A DNA stretch of 27,632 nucleotides from JBAVOR01 sp049692255 (lineage in GTDB: Bacteria; Babelota; Babeliae; Babelales; JACPOV01). The DNA lies in the NCBI GenBank assembly GCA_049692255.1, contig JBAVOR010000028.1:1-27632 (forward strand). Reading direction: 5' to 3'. How positions within the stretch are numbered: position 1 is the first letter of the stretch; the number at the start of each line of letters is the position of its first letter. The notes below the pieces were generated by a model that was not told where the DNA came from, ran no database searches, and saw nothing but the letters and a program-made list of their open reading frames with translations. The translations under genes and the position numbers were made by a program. Below, one piece after another: positions 7,677-15,814 of the stretch.

Positions 7677-8063
7677 TTATTCCGTAAAGCCGCGCAGTAC
7701 GGGTCGCCATTCATTGTACACATAATTAACGCCCCATTGCGTAATAAGTGCCGGCACAATACTTAAAATAATTTTTTTATATATTGAACGCTTATGTGTT
7801 GTTTTTACCAACTGAGTAATAACGGTCAGTTTATTGTCATGCGCATCATATTTTTCATACACCAATTTCTGGCTGATTTCTTGGGGATTCCATACCGTTT
7901 TAAGCAAATCGATACCAAAATAGGTCATGAGTGCGCCAAGACAACTATTAACTACACTCACTTGATTTAAATGGTACATGCCATCGTCAAATGACGCGTG
8001 TACACGTGCTGTGAGGGTGTGTATGGCGATCGTGAGCGCTATTATTGCTCTATACTTCTTCAT
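7677..8063 (-). CDS. small exported protein, unknown function
   Basis: 128 aa from the ATG at 8063. An alternative ATG at 8078 would add five residues, but a GGAGA lies correctly spaced before 8063 and the protein then begins with a clean signal peptide (MKKYRAIIALTIAIHTLTARVHA). Two mildly hydrophobic segments follow (VVNSCLGALMTYFGIDLL and KKIILSIVPALITQWGVNYV), so it may be a small envelope protein. I recognise no family. It begins 17 nt after argS and is probably cotranscribed with it. Confidence 0.7.
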   Translation of the reverse strand: MKKYRAIIALTIAIHTLTARVHASFDDGMYHLNQVSVVNSCLGALMTYFGIDLLKTVWNPQEISQKLVYEKYDAHDNKLTVITQLVKTTHKRSIYKKIILSIVPALITQWGVNYVYNEWRPVLRGFTE

Positions 8064-8080
8064 ATCAATTCTCCGCATGG

Positions 8081-9721
8081 TTACATTTTTGTTGGCTTGC
8101 TTAAGCCTAATAAATCAAGGCTGAGTGCTATAGTATCTTTTACCAGTGTGGTCATTAATAAGCGAGCTCTGCTGATCTTTTCGTTGTTTATATCAATAAT
8201 GGTATGACGTGCATAGTATGCATGGAACTGTTGCGCCAATTCAAGTACGTAGTAACTCAAAAGATGGGTTTGGTAATTATTGCTAATCACCGACAACAGT
8301 TCTTTAAGCGCACTTATTTTTTTGAGCAGAACTCTTTCACTTTCTTGCATATGGGCGGCGTCAGTTTCATTGATCATTTGCAACGGAGCATGTTCTTGCG
8401 CTTTTGCCAAAATGCTTAAAGTGCGCACATAGGCGTACTGAATATAGTAAACCGGATTTTCATCTGTCTTTTTCAACGCTAATGCGATATCAAAATCTAA
8501 ATGAGCGTCTGCTTTTCTGTTTAAATAAAAGAAGCGTGCAACATCGGTGCCAACCGTATCAATGATCTCTTGCAAGCCAACCATGGTTCCCGCCCGTTTT
8601 GACATACGCAGCAGTTCTCCATCTTCTTTGAGCGTTACCAGCTGATACAAAATTACATCAACCATATCCGGGTTGTAGCCCAATGCGGCGGCGATGCCTT
8701 TTAAGCGTACTGCGTAGCTGTGATGGTCTTGACCTAAGACGAACACAAGGCGCTGTGCCCGTTCGAATTTATTACGTAAATAGGCAACGTCGGCAGCAAT
8801 ATAGGTTAGCTCGCCGCTCGATTTGCGCAATACACGGTCTTTATCATCCCCATATTCTGTGGAGGTGAACCAGAGTGCATCATCTTTAGTGTATGTTTTG
8901 CCTCGTTGTTCAAGCAGTTGTAATGCTTGTGTAATAGCGTCTGAGCTATGTAACGTTTTTTCAGAAAACCAGACATCGTAACGAATGCCATATTCATTGA
9001 GCGTATGCTGTATTTTCTTGAGTAAATTATCTTTCGCATATTGGGCAAAAAAAACATCATCTTTTGTTTGCAACTGGTCACCGAGCTTGGTGGCACAGTC
9101 GCGTGCCAGTTCGACCAGATATTCGCCGTGATACCCATCTTCTGGCACTGCAATATCAAGGCCCAACTGCTGCATACACCGTACGCGGAATGATATGCCT
9201 AACTTTTGGATCTGTGAGCCAGCGTCATTAATATAAAATTCACGAATAACGCCGTGCCCAATAAGATGTAAAATGTTGCTCAGTACGTCACCAATAATAC
9301 CCCCACGTCCATGGCCAAGGTGCAACGGGCCGGTAGGGTTAGCGCTGACATACTCCACGTCGTACGTCATCTTGCTCACGTGAGGTGCAGTAAAAAACAT
9401 ACTTTTTTGTGCATGCAGTTCACGTGCTACTGCATTAAACGCTTCTTGAGTGAAAAAAACATTTAAAAAACCGGCCCCGGCGATCTCAATTTTTGCAATA
9501 GATGGATGGTTAATAGTGGTTATCAACTTTTGTGCCAATGCGCGCGGTTGTTCTCCCAGCTTCTTAGCAAGCATAAGTGGTGCATTACAGGTTAAATCCC
9601 CAAATTGCTGTTTTTGCGCGTCCAGGTTTAATTGAATAATAATATCGGCTTCCGGAGTTTCCGGGCTCAGCTGCTTGACCGCTTGTATGACCTGTGCGCG
9701 TATCTGTTCAATGATATTCAT
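8081..9721 (-). CDS. argS: arginyl-tRNA synthetase
   Basis: 546 aa, normal for ArgRS, the class I enzyme that charges tRNA-Arg. Features in order: N-terminal Arg-tRNA synthetase domain (FGDLTCNAPLMLAKK), the HIGH box as HLGH at 134-137 in NPTGPLHLGHGRG, the KMSKS-type loop RMSKRAG at 372-378, and the C-terminal DALR anticodon-binding helices (NPVYYIQYAYVR, LLxxLGL-like LDLLGL end). No strong Shine-Dalgarno precedes the ATG. It appears to lead a run of minus-strand genes that ends with frr. Confidence 0.97.
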   Translation of the reverse strand: MNIIEQIRAQVIQAVKQLSPETPEADIIIQLNLDAQKQQFGDLTCNAPLMLAKKLGEQPRALAQKLITTINHPSIAKIEIAGAGFLNVFFTQEAFNAVARELHAQKSMFFTAPHVSKMTYDVEYVSANPTGPLHLGHGRGGIIGDVLSNILHLIGHGVIREFYINDAGSQIQKLGISFRVRCMQQLGLDIAVPEDGYHGEYLVELARDCATKLGDQLQTKDDVFFAQYAKDNLLKKIQHTLNEYGIRYDVWFSEKTLHSSDAITQALQLLEQRGKTYTKDDALWFTSTEYGDDKDRVLRKSSGELTYIAADVAYLRNKFERAQRLVFVLGQDHHSYAVRLKGIAAALGYNPDMVDVILYQLVTLKEDGELLRMSKRAGTMVGLQEIIDTVGTDVARFFYLNRKADAHLDFDIALALKKTDENPVYYIQYAYVRTLSILAKAQEHAPLQMINETDAAHMQESERVLLKKISALKELLSVISNNYQTHLLSYYVLELAQQFHAYYARHTIIDINNEKISRARLLMTTLVKDTIALSLDLLGLSKPTKM

Positions 9722-9938
9722 GAATTTACTTTTTTCGTCTTTAAATCAATCTTTGATTCTTAGGGTACGGCAAATGGTTGTTTTTGTGAAGCCATGGGGA
9801 AGATCTTGTGCCAGGGCAGAGAGTCAGGGTTCTCTTTTAAAAGAAGGGTAAAATAGGGGTAATTCCCTCGACAAATTCTATAATTTAATTACTCTTAGAA
9901 TGATAATAATAGATTTACTCTATCAAGGGAGCCTATAC
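9722..9938. promoter_or_regulatory. divergent intergenic region between argS and the 9939 gene, with -10 box
   Basis: This 217-bp stretch separates divergent genes. A perfect TATAAT lies at 9879-9884 on the plus strand, about 55 bp before the 9939 ATG, but no good -35 is found 16-18 bp upstream. A small inverted repeat AGAGA/TCTCT followed by TTTT occurs near 9820-9838. No gene is seen. Upstream in-frame codons from 9900 lack a ribosome-binding site, whereas AAGGGAG precedes 9939. Confidence 0.4.
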
Positions 9939-10715
9939 ATGAAACGCATATTATTTACTTTTACCTGCATGGTGGTCGTATTCAACCTGAATGGGTTAAC
10001 CTCGCAAGAACGCGAATATTTGAAGAAATACGCCCCTCCAGCCCCCATTAAAGCTGAGCTTGATGCGATGACGAATAAGGGTCAAAATGATTTTTCTACT
10101 ATTGGAAAACCAGCGATCACTGTTGATGGTTGGAAGACAACTGGTGTCATAGAGCTACTGCGTAATTCAGCCTTTGGTAAAATACAATCATTTTTTGCCA
10201 AAATAGGGTATACCCATCTTGCCCGTCTAGATAATGCCTACGATATGAAGAAGGTAATAGTAGATAAAAATTTAAACTTGTGTTTTGTTCCTAATAAATA
10301 TGCGTATGAAAATAAAAATAAACTATGGGTTATTGCAGAAGGGGTTTCAAATTTTGCTGCCAATAAAGAGTTAAATGTAAGTCAAGTTACTCAGCTGTGC
10401 CAGCTCGCAAAAATAAATTTTAATAAAGGAAAAGGTTTAGCTGAAAAAAAATATTTTGCTGATTTCAAAGATGACAATATTAAACCATTAGATAATGGTC
10501 AGGTGGCTATTATTGATACAGGAAATGAAGGCTTTTCGAATGACAAGCGGGATAAAGTTCAGAGTTTAAAGCTCTTATTTGCATGTTGCACATTGAATTC
10601 TGAGGCGCAATCATACGTGAAAACAGAGGTAAAATACGCGAAAGCGCGCAACGAAATTAGTGCGTGGTTCCAAGAGGAATACCAAAAAGAGAAGCGTCAA
10701 AAGGGAATAGCCTAA
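9939..10715 (+). CDS. secreted protein with protein-kinase-like catalytic loop and DTG motif
   Basis: 258 aa from the ATG at 9939, chosen because AAGGGAG lies before it and a signal peptide follows (MKRILFTFTCMVVVFNLNG). I cannot place it in a named family. Residues 175-195, DFKDDNIKPL then DNGQVAIIDTG, read like a kinase catalytic loop and metal-binding motif: Asp175-x-Lys177-x-x-Asn180 and Asp193-Thr-Gly. The spacing Asp to Asn (+5) and Asp to second Asp (+18) equals that of PKA (Asp166, Asn171, Asp184). A hinge-like LWVIAEGV lies at 129-136. I could not identify a glycine-rich loop or the VAIK lysine, so it may be a reduced or degenerate kinase fold. It is convergent with the 10747 gene. 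Confidence 0.6.
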   Translation: MKRILFTFTCMVVVFNLNGLTSQEREYLKKYAPPAPIKAELDAMTNKGQNDFSTIGKPAITVDGWKTTGVIELLRNSAFGKIQSFFAKIGYTHLARLDNAYDMKKVIVDKNLNLCFVPNKYAYENKNKLWVIAEGVSNFAANKELNVSQVTQLCQLAKINFNKGKGLAEKKYFADFKDDNIKPLDNGQVAIIDTGNEGFSNDKRDKVQSLKLLFACCTLNSEAQSYVKTEVKYAKARNEISAWFQEEYQKEKRQKGIA

Positions 10716-10746
10716 ACGGGTTCTGTTTTTTCGCTACTAGAATTAT

Positions 10747-12108
10747 TTAATCCAAATCAGGCTCAGGTTGAATGCTAATGCCTCGTTGTTGCAAGAATGC
10801 CATTAGATGTGGATCATTCCCAATTAAATTATAAAATTGCTGTTGGTATTTACCCAAAAACTTAGGCGAGGTGGCTAATTGTAAAGCTAATTTTTCCCGT
10901 ACGTTTTGTATGGATGAAATGTCTGGGTTTTTCTCAAATTTGTTTTTCACATTGCGCATAACATATGTTTCGATCTCGGCTAAACGGGTCAGATAATCCT
11001 CTCCCGAAATCGTAGGGGTAGGTTCTTTTGGTGCGGTGAATATTTCTTTAGTGACAGTAAATAAAAATGTATGTAATGGTTCGATAGGGGTATGGCCTGA
11101 TATCGAATCTCGTATTAATTGATTTGTTATATCGTATTCCGTCATAACCTTTAAGAGTTGCAAAGTAATTAATTGTTTGTTTGCAAGGGTCCGTATTAAT
11201 GTCTGTTGCTCATGCTCAAAAGAAGACCTACTCATTTTACCGCGAGAAAAGAATGAGGTATAGATATTCTGAAACCATGATTGCTTTGGTGCTTCTTCTA
11301 GAGTTGCTTCAGTGGTCACTTCTGATTTAATCGGCGCTGCAGTTTCTTCTTTCGCCATCTGTTCGATCAGTGCGTTTAATAATTTTTTTGCATATTGATG
11401 TCGATAGACCCCCAATTCAGGTGACATTGAATCAATACGGCGGATAAGTTCATGTAAAGAGGCATGCAGGAGCCGATCATCGCCTCCTTCCCATATTTGT
11501 ACCATATTGGTGCGTTCTATGTATTGACCGAGGTTGTTAATAAAGGCATTTGTTAATGCATCAATCATGTCTAGGTCGTTGCTACGCGTGCTTCCGATCG
11601 CTGTTCTAAAAAACCATGTATCGGTGTGCCAATCTTGCCTTATCTGGCCAGGAACAGTTGAAGATCTTTTTTCACCGAACAATGCTATCGGTCCTTGCAG
11701 AATGGCGAGAGTTAGCTTTCTATTGCTAAGGATTTGTTGAATGAGTGCATCTTTTTCATTTTTTTCTTGATCTAAATTTTTACTAAATATCTCTTTCAAG
11801 GTCTTTTGCGCTTCTAGCATAGGCTGGTGTTTAGCTATAGATTCAGCCTTTTGCGTAGAAAAGAATGAACGGGGCGGGTTTGCCATGCGCGATTGCGGGC
11901 ATATTAATGGTGTTGGAGCACAGGTTCCAATAAAAGTTGCTGGGGTTATTGGCTTGTGGGGAAACTTGCCTTGCATGGTGCGATATAGGCCACGCTGTAG
12001 GCTGCTCTGTGCGCTGCGTTGTACAGGTGCCATGCTTCCTATGGCGGTATAGTTCAGGCAGATGAACAATCCAACGAACAATAAAAACCTTTTCATTATA
12101 TTCTCCAT
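10747..12108 (-). CDS. large secreted protein, unknown function
   Basis: 453 aa, no recognised family. The signal peptide is clear (MKRFLLFVGLFICLNYTAIG, residues 5-24). The mature part begins with a low-complexity, basic region (PVQRSAQSSLQRGLYRTM) and is then mostly helical with no repeats I can define. Two starts fit: ATG at 12108 with AAGGAG upstream, and ATG at 12096 with GGAG six bases upstream, directly before MKRFLLF. The second gives a cleaner signal peptide. The gene is divergent from mnmA and ends 31 bp from the convergent 9939 gene. Confidence 0.75.
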   Translation of the reverse strand: MENIMKRFLLFVGLFICLNYTAIGSMAPVQRSAQSSLQRGLYRTMQGKFPHKPITPATFIGTCAPTPLICPQSRMANPPRSFFSTQKAESIAKHQPMLEAQKTLKEIFSKNLDQEKNEKDALIQQILSNRKLTLAILQGPIALFGEKRSSTVPGQIRQDWHTDTWFFRTAIGSTRSNDLDMIDALTNAFINNLGQYIERTNMVQIWEGGDDRLLHASLHELIRRIDSMSPELGVYRHQYAKKLLNALIEQMAKEETAAPIKSEVTTEATLEEAPKQSWFQNIYTSFFSRGKMSRSSFEHEQQTLIRTLANKQLITLQLLKVMTEYDITNQLIRDSISGHTPIEPLHTFLFTVTKEIFTAPKEPTPTISGEDYLTRLAEIETYVMRNVKNKFEKNPDISSIQNVREKLALQLATSPKFLGKYQQQFYNLIGNDPHLMAFLQQRGISIQPEPDLD

Positions 12109-12202
12109 TTTTTGTTCTCCTTACAGCTTAGGGGGTAATAGAACTGCTTACCTTAAGAATATGAGAAAGGCCCCTGGCCATGCAAGATATTTACATAATT
12201 TA

Positions 12203-12211
12203 TGGTATACT
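12203..12211 (+). promoter_or_regulatory. extended -10 promoter giving a probably leaderless mnmA mRNA
   Basis: TGGTATACT has an extended -10 TG and a -10 box TATACT (12206-12211). Only 8 bp separate it from the mnmA ATG at 12220, so the expected start of transcription falls at or next to the A of the ATG. No Shine-Dalgarno is seen before the ATG. Confidence 0.5.
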
Positions 12212-12219
12212 TTCTTATT

Positions 12220-13278
12220 ATGAAGATTGCGGTATTAGTTTCTGGCGGCGTTGATAGCTCCGTTGCTTTAGCCTTGCTTAAGGCACAGGGGCACGACGTA
12301 ACCGCCTTTTATTTAAAAATTTGGCTTGAAGATGAACTTGCTTACCTGGGCGAATGCCCCTGGCAAGAAGATTTGGCTTTTGTGCAGGCAGTATGTGAAC
12401 AACTAGCTGTACCGCTTGAAATAATGCCTTTGCAAAGAGAGTACTGGTCTCAGGTCGTCAGTTATACCATCGATCAAATTAAAAAGGGCTATACCCCGAA
12501 CCCCGACATGTTATGCAATGCACGCGTTAAGTTTGGTGCGTTTCTTGAGTGCATTGACGATTCTTTCGATTTTGTTGCAACGGGCCATTATGCACAGAAG
12601 ATAACCACTGAAACCGGTGCGCAGTTGCATCGTTCGCCCGACGCAATAAAAGATCAAACCTATTTTTTAGCGCATATCAGCAAAAAGCAACTAGAACGTG
12701 CCCTGTTTCCCATTGGTCATTTGACTAAGGCGCAGTTGCGTGAGCAGGCAACATTACTCGATTTGCCCACCAAAAATCGTAAAGATAGCCAAGGTATTTG
12801 TTTCTTGGGTAAACTGCCTTTTGATGAGTTTGTCCGCGCTCATTTGGGTACTCGAGAAGGTAAATTAATTGAGCTCGAAACAGATACCGTTATGGGCACC
12901 CATCAGGGGTACTGGTTCTATACGATTGGCCAAAGACAAGGCATTGGTCTCTCGGGCGGCCCGTGGTATGTAGCGCGTAAAGATGTTAATGCCAACATTG
13001 TGTACATTTCCCGTAATTATTACAGTGAAGACAAGCAGCGTGATCGTTGTGTTATTGCGCAGTGCAATTGGTTGGCAGTTTCGCCTCATGCTGAAGAGCA
13101 ACTGCTCGTTAAACTGCGGCATGGCAAGCAGCTGGTGCTTTGTACGGTGACCGTTTTAGCAGCTGATCGATTTGCATTGCAATTGGCTGAGCGTGACCAA
13201 GGGATTGCGCCTGGACAATTTGCGGTACTGTATCGCGATGCGCAATGCATTGGCAGCGGTGTAATTCAGGCGGAATAA
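12220..13278 (+). CDS. mnmA: tRNA-specific 2-thiouridylase
   Basis: 352 aa from the ATG at 12220. MnmA installs the 2-thio group on U34 of tRNA-Lys, tRNA-Glu and tRNA-Gln using ATP and sulfur passed from a desulfurase. Motifs: ATP-pyrophosphatase P-loop SGGVDSSVAL (8-17), TPNPDMLCNARVKF with catalytic Cys99, ATGHYAQ (120-126), and KDSQGICFLG with the second catalytic Cys194. The C-terminal beta-barrel follows (GYWFYTIGQRQGIGLSGG). A longer reading from 12202 adds six residues with no support. SGGVDSSV right after MKIAVLV is the normal family start. Confidence 0.96.
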   Translation: MKIAVLVSGGVDSSVALALLKAQGHDVTAFYLKIWLEDELAYLGECPWQEDLAFVQAVCEQLAVPLEIMPLQREYWSQVVSYTIDQIKKGYTPNPDMLCNARVKFGAFLECIDDSFDFVATGHYAQKITTETGAQLHRSPDAIKDQTYFLAHISKKQLERALFPIGHLTKAQLREQATLLDLPTKNRKDSQGICFLGKLPFDEFVRAHLGTREGKLIELETDTVMGTHQGYWFYTIGQRQGIGLSGGPWYVARKDVNANIVYISRNYYSEDKQRDRCVIAQCNWLAVSPHAEEQLLVKLRHGKQLVLCTVTVLAADRFALQLAERDQGIAPGQFAVLYRDAQCIGSGVIQAE

Positions 13279-13281
13279 TAG

Positions 13282-13317
13282 GCGCTCATATCCTTCGACA
13301 AGCTTCAGGGTGAGCGC
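13282..13317. repeat. short palindromic intergenic repeat
   Basis: GCGCTCATATCCTTCGACAA followed by GCTTCAGGGTGAGCGC. The ends GCGCTCA and TGAGCGC are perfect inverted arms. The core TCCTTCGACAAGC is shared with the arms of the 19136-19202 element. It lies 4 bp after the mnmA stop and could act as the transcript end hairpin, although no T run follows. Confidence 0.6.
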
Positions 13318-13385
13318 GAGAAGTAAATGTGTGATGAGAATGATGGTGATTATCTACATTAATCTCTCTTGAATTTGCAAAAAAA

Positions 13386-13497
13386 GCGCTCGTCCTGCCT
13401 GCCCGTCGTAGCTTTCCTGTCCTACGAAACTTTAGTGAAGTAGGAAGCGTAGTCGGGAGTGTTTGACGAAGTCAAATGTATCGAAGGATATCGAGCG
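13386..13497. repeat. composite palindromic repeat, apparently one element inside another
   Basis: The outer ends GCGCTCGTCCTG and TCGAAGGATATCGAGCG match, in order, the continuous left part of the element at 19136-19170. Between them lies about 80 bp with its own inverted repeats: CCCGTCGTAGCTTTCCT pairs with AGGAAGCGTAGTCGGG, and TTTGACGAAGTCAAA is a perfect small hairpin. The inner words GCCTGCCC and TACGAA recur at 4905-4994. No ORF is present. Confidence 0.6.
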
Positions 13498-13503
13498 TAA
13501 AGC

Positions 13504-13932
13504 CTAGTCCCCTGGTGCATTATTATAATGTACATTGGCGCGCGGACTATTACCTTCAATAATTAGTGAGCCATTGGTTTGTACGCTTACTTGATACGTG
13601 GTTTCTGGGCGTGGATTTTTCCATTCTGTTTCTTTTCCGTGATACCGTACGGTTAAAACGCCGCTGTTGTACTCTTCTTGGGCGCCTGTTGGGGTACCAG
13701 CAAAATTAAATGAAACGCCACCTCCTGCGGGTGCTGTCTGGAATTGGCAGCCGGCGCTACTTGATTTGTCATCAAAATCACATTCTCCGCTTGGTGGAGA
13801 GTAACTTGCTTCTATGGTATCGTCAGTGTAATTAAGTAAACTAATTGATGAGCGAGCGCTATGCAGTGGCGATTTATACAGCGCTGTAATGCATATAATG
13901 CAACCTAAGATAAAAAACAGTTTTTTATTCAT
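13504..13932 (-). CDS. small secreted protein, beta-rich, unknown function
   Basis: 142 aa from the ATG at 13932, chosen over 14025 because GGAGG sits six bases before it and a signal peptide follows (MNKKLFFILGCIICITALY). The mature part is Gly/Ser/Thr/Asn-rich with alternating patterns (SLLNYTDDTIEASY, GVLTVRYHG, TYQVSVQTNGSLIIEG), suggesting a small beta domain. Two Cys in ECDFDDKSSSAGC could form a disulfide. I recognise no family. It is divergent from pgsA. Confidence 0.7.
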   Translation of the reverse strand: MNKKLFFILGCIICITALYKSPLHSARSSISLLNYTDDTIEASYSPPSGECDFDDKSSSAGCQFQTAPAGGGVSFNFAGTPTGAQEEYNSGVLTVRYHGKETEWKNPRPETTYQVSVQTNGSLIIEGNSPRANVHYNNAPGD

Positions 13933-14008
13933 GCGAAACCTCCTTTTTTGAACAGAGCCATGGAAGCCCTGTGTTAACCTTAATTCAATTATATATTTTA
14001 CCACATAA

Positions 14009-14037
14009 TTACCATGTACATGCAATGATTTTATAAT
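14009..14037 (+). promoter_or_regulatory. candidate promoter for pgsA
   Basis: TTACCA (14009-14014) and a perfect TATAAT (14032-14037) are separated by 17 bp and lie about 105 bp upstream of the pgsA GTG. The -35 matches 4 of 6 bases. Confidence 0.45.
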
Positions 14038-14141
14038 AAATAAGGTGATTCTCGCAAAAAAGGTAGTAATCCACTACTGTTCTGTTTATACTTACTTTTA
14101 AAAACAGCTTTCGAAATAGATGATTTTTAAAGGATCTTTTT

Positions 14142-14726
14142 GTGCACGTGGCTTTTAATTTTGCTAATTTTTTGACTCTGGTTCGCATCATACTCACGCC
14201 ATTTATTATGCACAGTATTGCATCTATGGCGTGGATACGTGCAGGGCTGCTCTTTACCGTTGCCGCTGCTACCGACTTTTTTGATGGATACTGCGCGCGC
14301 CGTTGGTCTTTACAAACAACGCTTGGTTCTTGGCTTGATCCATTAGCAGATAAGTTGTTAGCGATAGGAATATTAATAGTGTGCGCACGGTATGGATATA
14401 TCAGTTGGATTCCTGCCGGATTAATTATAGCAAAAGAATGTTTGCTCTTAAGTGCCATTGGCATACGGTATTGCCTTGGTGGGCCTGTGGTGATTGCATC
14501 TAACATGAGTGGCAAAGTGGCTATGGGGCTTTTAGTAATCTACTATGAAATATTTTTTATGCGCCAGTGCATGATGCGTGAACCAGGTATATGGTGGCAG
14601 ACCTATGCGGTGTATGGGGTAGTGGTTGCGCATGTATGGGCATGTTTGCATTATGTATATGTTGGATATCAACAAGTTAAGATTATGCGGATGCACACGT
14701 ACACAATGGGAGGGAAGATTTCATGA
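14142..14726 (+). CDS. pgsA: CDP-alcohol phosphatidyltransferase, probably phosphatidylglycerophosphate synthase
   Basis: 194 aa integral membrane enzyme that transfers a phosphatidyl group from CDP-diacylglycerol to glycerol-3-phosphate, the first step to phosphatidylglycerol. The complete CDP-OH-P signature is present with exact spacing: Asp48-Gly49, Ala52-Arg53, Gly62, Asp66, Asp70 (DGYCARRWSLQTTLGSWLDP). Several hydrophobic helices flank it (LTLVRIILTPFIMH, LLAIGILIVCARYGYISWIP). The start is GTG at 14142 with AAAGGA seven bases upstream. The last four bases overlap the start of the next gene. The exact acceptor alcohol cannot be proven from sequence alone. Confidence 0.88.
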   Translation: MHVAFNFANFLTLVRIILTPFIMHSIASMAWIRAGLLFTVAAATDFFDGYCARRWSLQTTLGSWLDPLADKLLAIGILIVCARYGYISWIPAGLIIAKECLLLSAIGIRYCLGGPVVIASNMSGKVAMGLLVIYYEIFFMRQCMMREPGIWWQTYAVYGVVVAHVWACLHYVYVGYQQVKIMRMHTYTMGGKIS

Positions 14727-15073
14727 AAAAAATGAGCATGCATGCGCTTATACTTGTCGGCATATGCGTAACAATGGTGTATGCGCTCTATCCAGAAAAT
14801 TTTGTTATTGCCCGTAAAAAAGGGGTAGCTCGTGTGAGTCAAGATGATATTGCACAGCAGGCTGGGCAACTGGTGAAAGATGCTAATGCATTGGTAGGAA
14901 TTGTTAATCGGTTGCAAGCTCGAGCGATTGCACTTGTCGACCAATACGCTACTACTGGTTCATGTACTCAAAAAAATGAATCATCGATGCAGTTGCACAA
15001 AAATATTGAAGAGCTGCAGATCGCTGTTAAGCACGCGATAACGACGCTTGAGCCACGTTTGCTCGCGCAGTAA
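14723..15073 (+). CDS. small exported helical protein, unknown function
   Basis: 116 aa, starting in an ATGA overlap with the end of pgsA, which implies translational coupling. N-terminal signal or anchor (MHALILVGICVTMVYALY), then a helical polar body (IAQQAGQLVKDANALVGIVN, HKNIEELQIAVKHAITTLE). No family recognised. The A-terminal size class resembles the other small exported helical proteins at 6412 and 15815, but I see no sequence identity worth calling homology. Confidence 0.7.
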   Translation: MKKMSMHALILVGICVTMVYALYPENFVIARKKGVARVSQDDIAQQAGQLVKDANALVGIVNRLQARAIALVDQYATTGSCTQKNESSMQLHKNIEELQIAVKHAITTLEPRLLAQ

Positions 15074-15122
15074 AACACAGTATACTAAGTAAAAAATAAA
15101 AAAATGATGAAAGGATTTTTCA

Positions 15123-15671
15123 ATGGCTGGCTATAACCGTATTATTATGATTGGCAACTTAACGCGCGACCCTGATTATCGACAACTTTCTTCTGGACAA
15201 GGTGTGTGCCGATTAGGTTTGGCGTCTAATCGCCAATACCGTAACAAACAAAGTGGTAGCATGGTACAAGAAGTATGCTTTATCGATGTTGATGTGTTCG
15301 GGCCGCAGGCAGAAAGTTGTAAACAATATTTACAAAAAGGGCGCCCTGTATTGGTAGAAGGGCGTATAAAGTTCGAAAACTGGGAATCGCCAGAAGGCCA
15401 AAAACGTACTAAGCATAGTATTATTGCTGATCGCGTTGTATTTTTAAGTAATGCAGCGGAATCAGAAAATGTAGAACGTGGTGAACAGGGCGTTTCGCAA
15501 ACACAAGATGTGTCCCCTGAATTTTTTGGCGCTCGTCCATCACAACCAAAGAAGGCAGCGCAACCGCGCAAGACCAAAGAAGTTGATGGCATGCAGACTG
15601 GTGCCTCAGCATCAACCGGTGAAATATCATTGCATGATGAGCCGCCATTTCAAGATGATTTGCCATTCTAA
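15123..15671 (+). CDS. ssb: single-stranded DNA-binding protein
   Basis: 182 aa. SSB coats single-stranded DNA and recruits repair and replication proteins. The OB fold is clear: YNRIIMIGNLTRDPDYRQLS, then CRLGLASNRQYRN, FIDVDVFGPQAESC and YLQKGRPVLVEGRIKFENWE. A disordered Gln/Pro/Lys-rich linker follows, then the acidic partner-binding tip DDLPF at the very end. GAAAGG lies before the ATG, a TATACT is at 15081-15086, and a strong terminator follows. Confidence 0.97.
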   Translation: MAGYNRIIMIGNLTRDPDYRQLSSGQGVCRLGLASNRQYRNKQSGSMVQEVCFIDVDVFGPQAESCKQYLQKGRPVLVEGRIKFENWESPEGQKRTKHSIIADRVVFLSNAAESENVERGEQGVSQTQDVSPEFFGARPSQPKKAAQPRKTKEVDGMQTGASASTGEISLHDEPPFQDDLPF

Positions 15672-15687
15672 GGCGTATAATTTAATG

Positions 15688-15717
15688 AGGAGCCCCGTGA
15701 ATGGGCTCCTTTTTTTG
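15688..15717 (+). terminator. rho-independent terminator after ssb
   Basis: AGGAGCCC pairs perfectly with GGGCTCCT around a 7-nt loop (CGTGAAT), followed directly by a run of seven T (15710-15716). Confidence 0.9.
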
Positions 15718-15814
15718 TTGTTTTTTAAAATTATTGCATAATATACATTAAAATTATGAAAATAAAGAAGTAGAGAAGATATACGCAAAGCACTAAAGAA
15801 GTGGAGGGCTGGGC

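Noticed and set aside
8806..9159. 117-codon minus-strand frame within argS
   Set aside because: Alternative frame of a clear argS; no independent evidence.
14009..14515. 168-codon minus-strand open frame
   Set aside because: It is antisense to pgsA, which has a complete, exactly spaced family signature. The antisense product has no recognisable pattern or ribosome-binding site.
15176..15592. 138-codon minus-strand open frame
   Set aside because: Antisense to ssb, a certain gene. No start signal.
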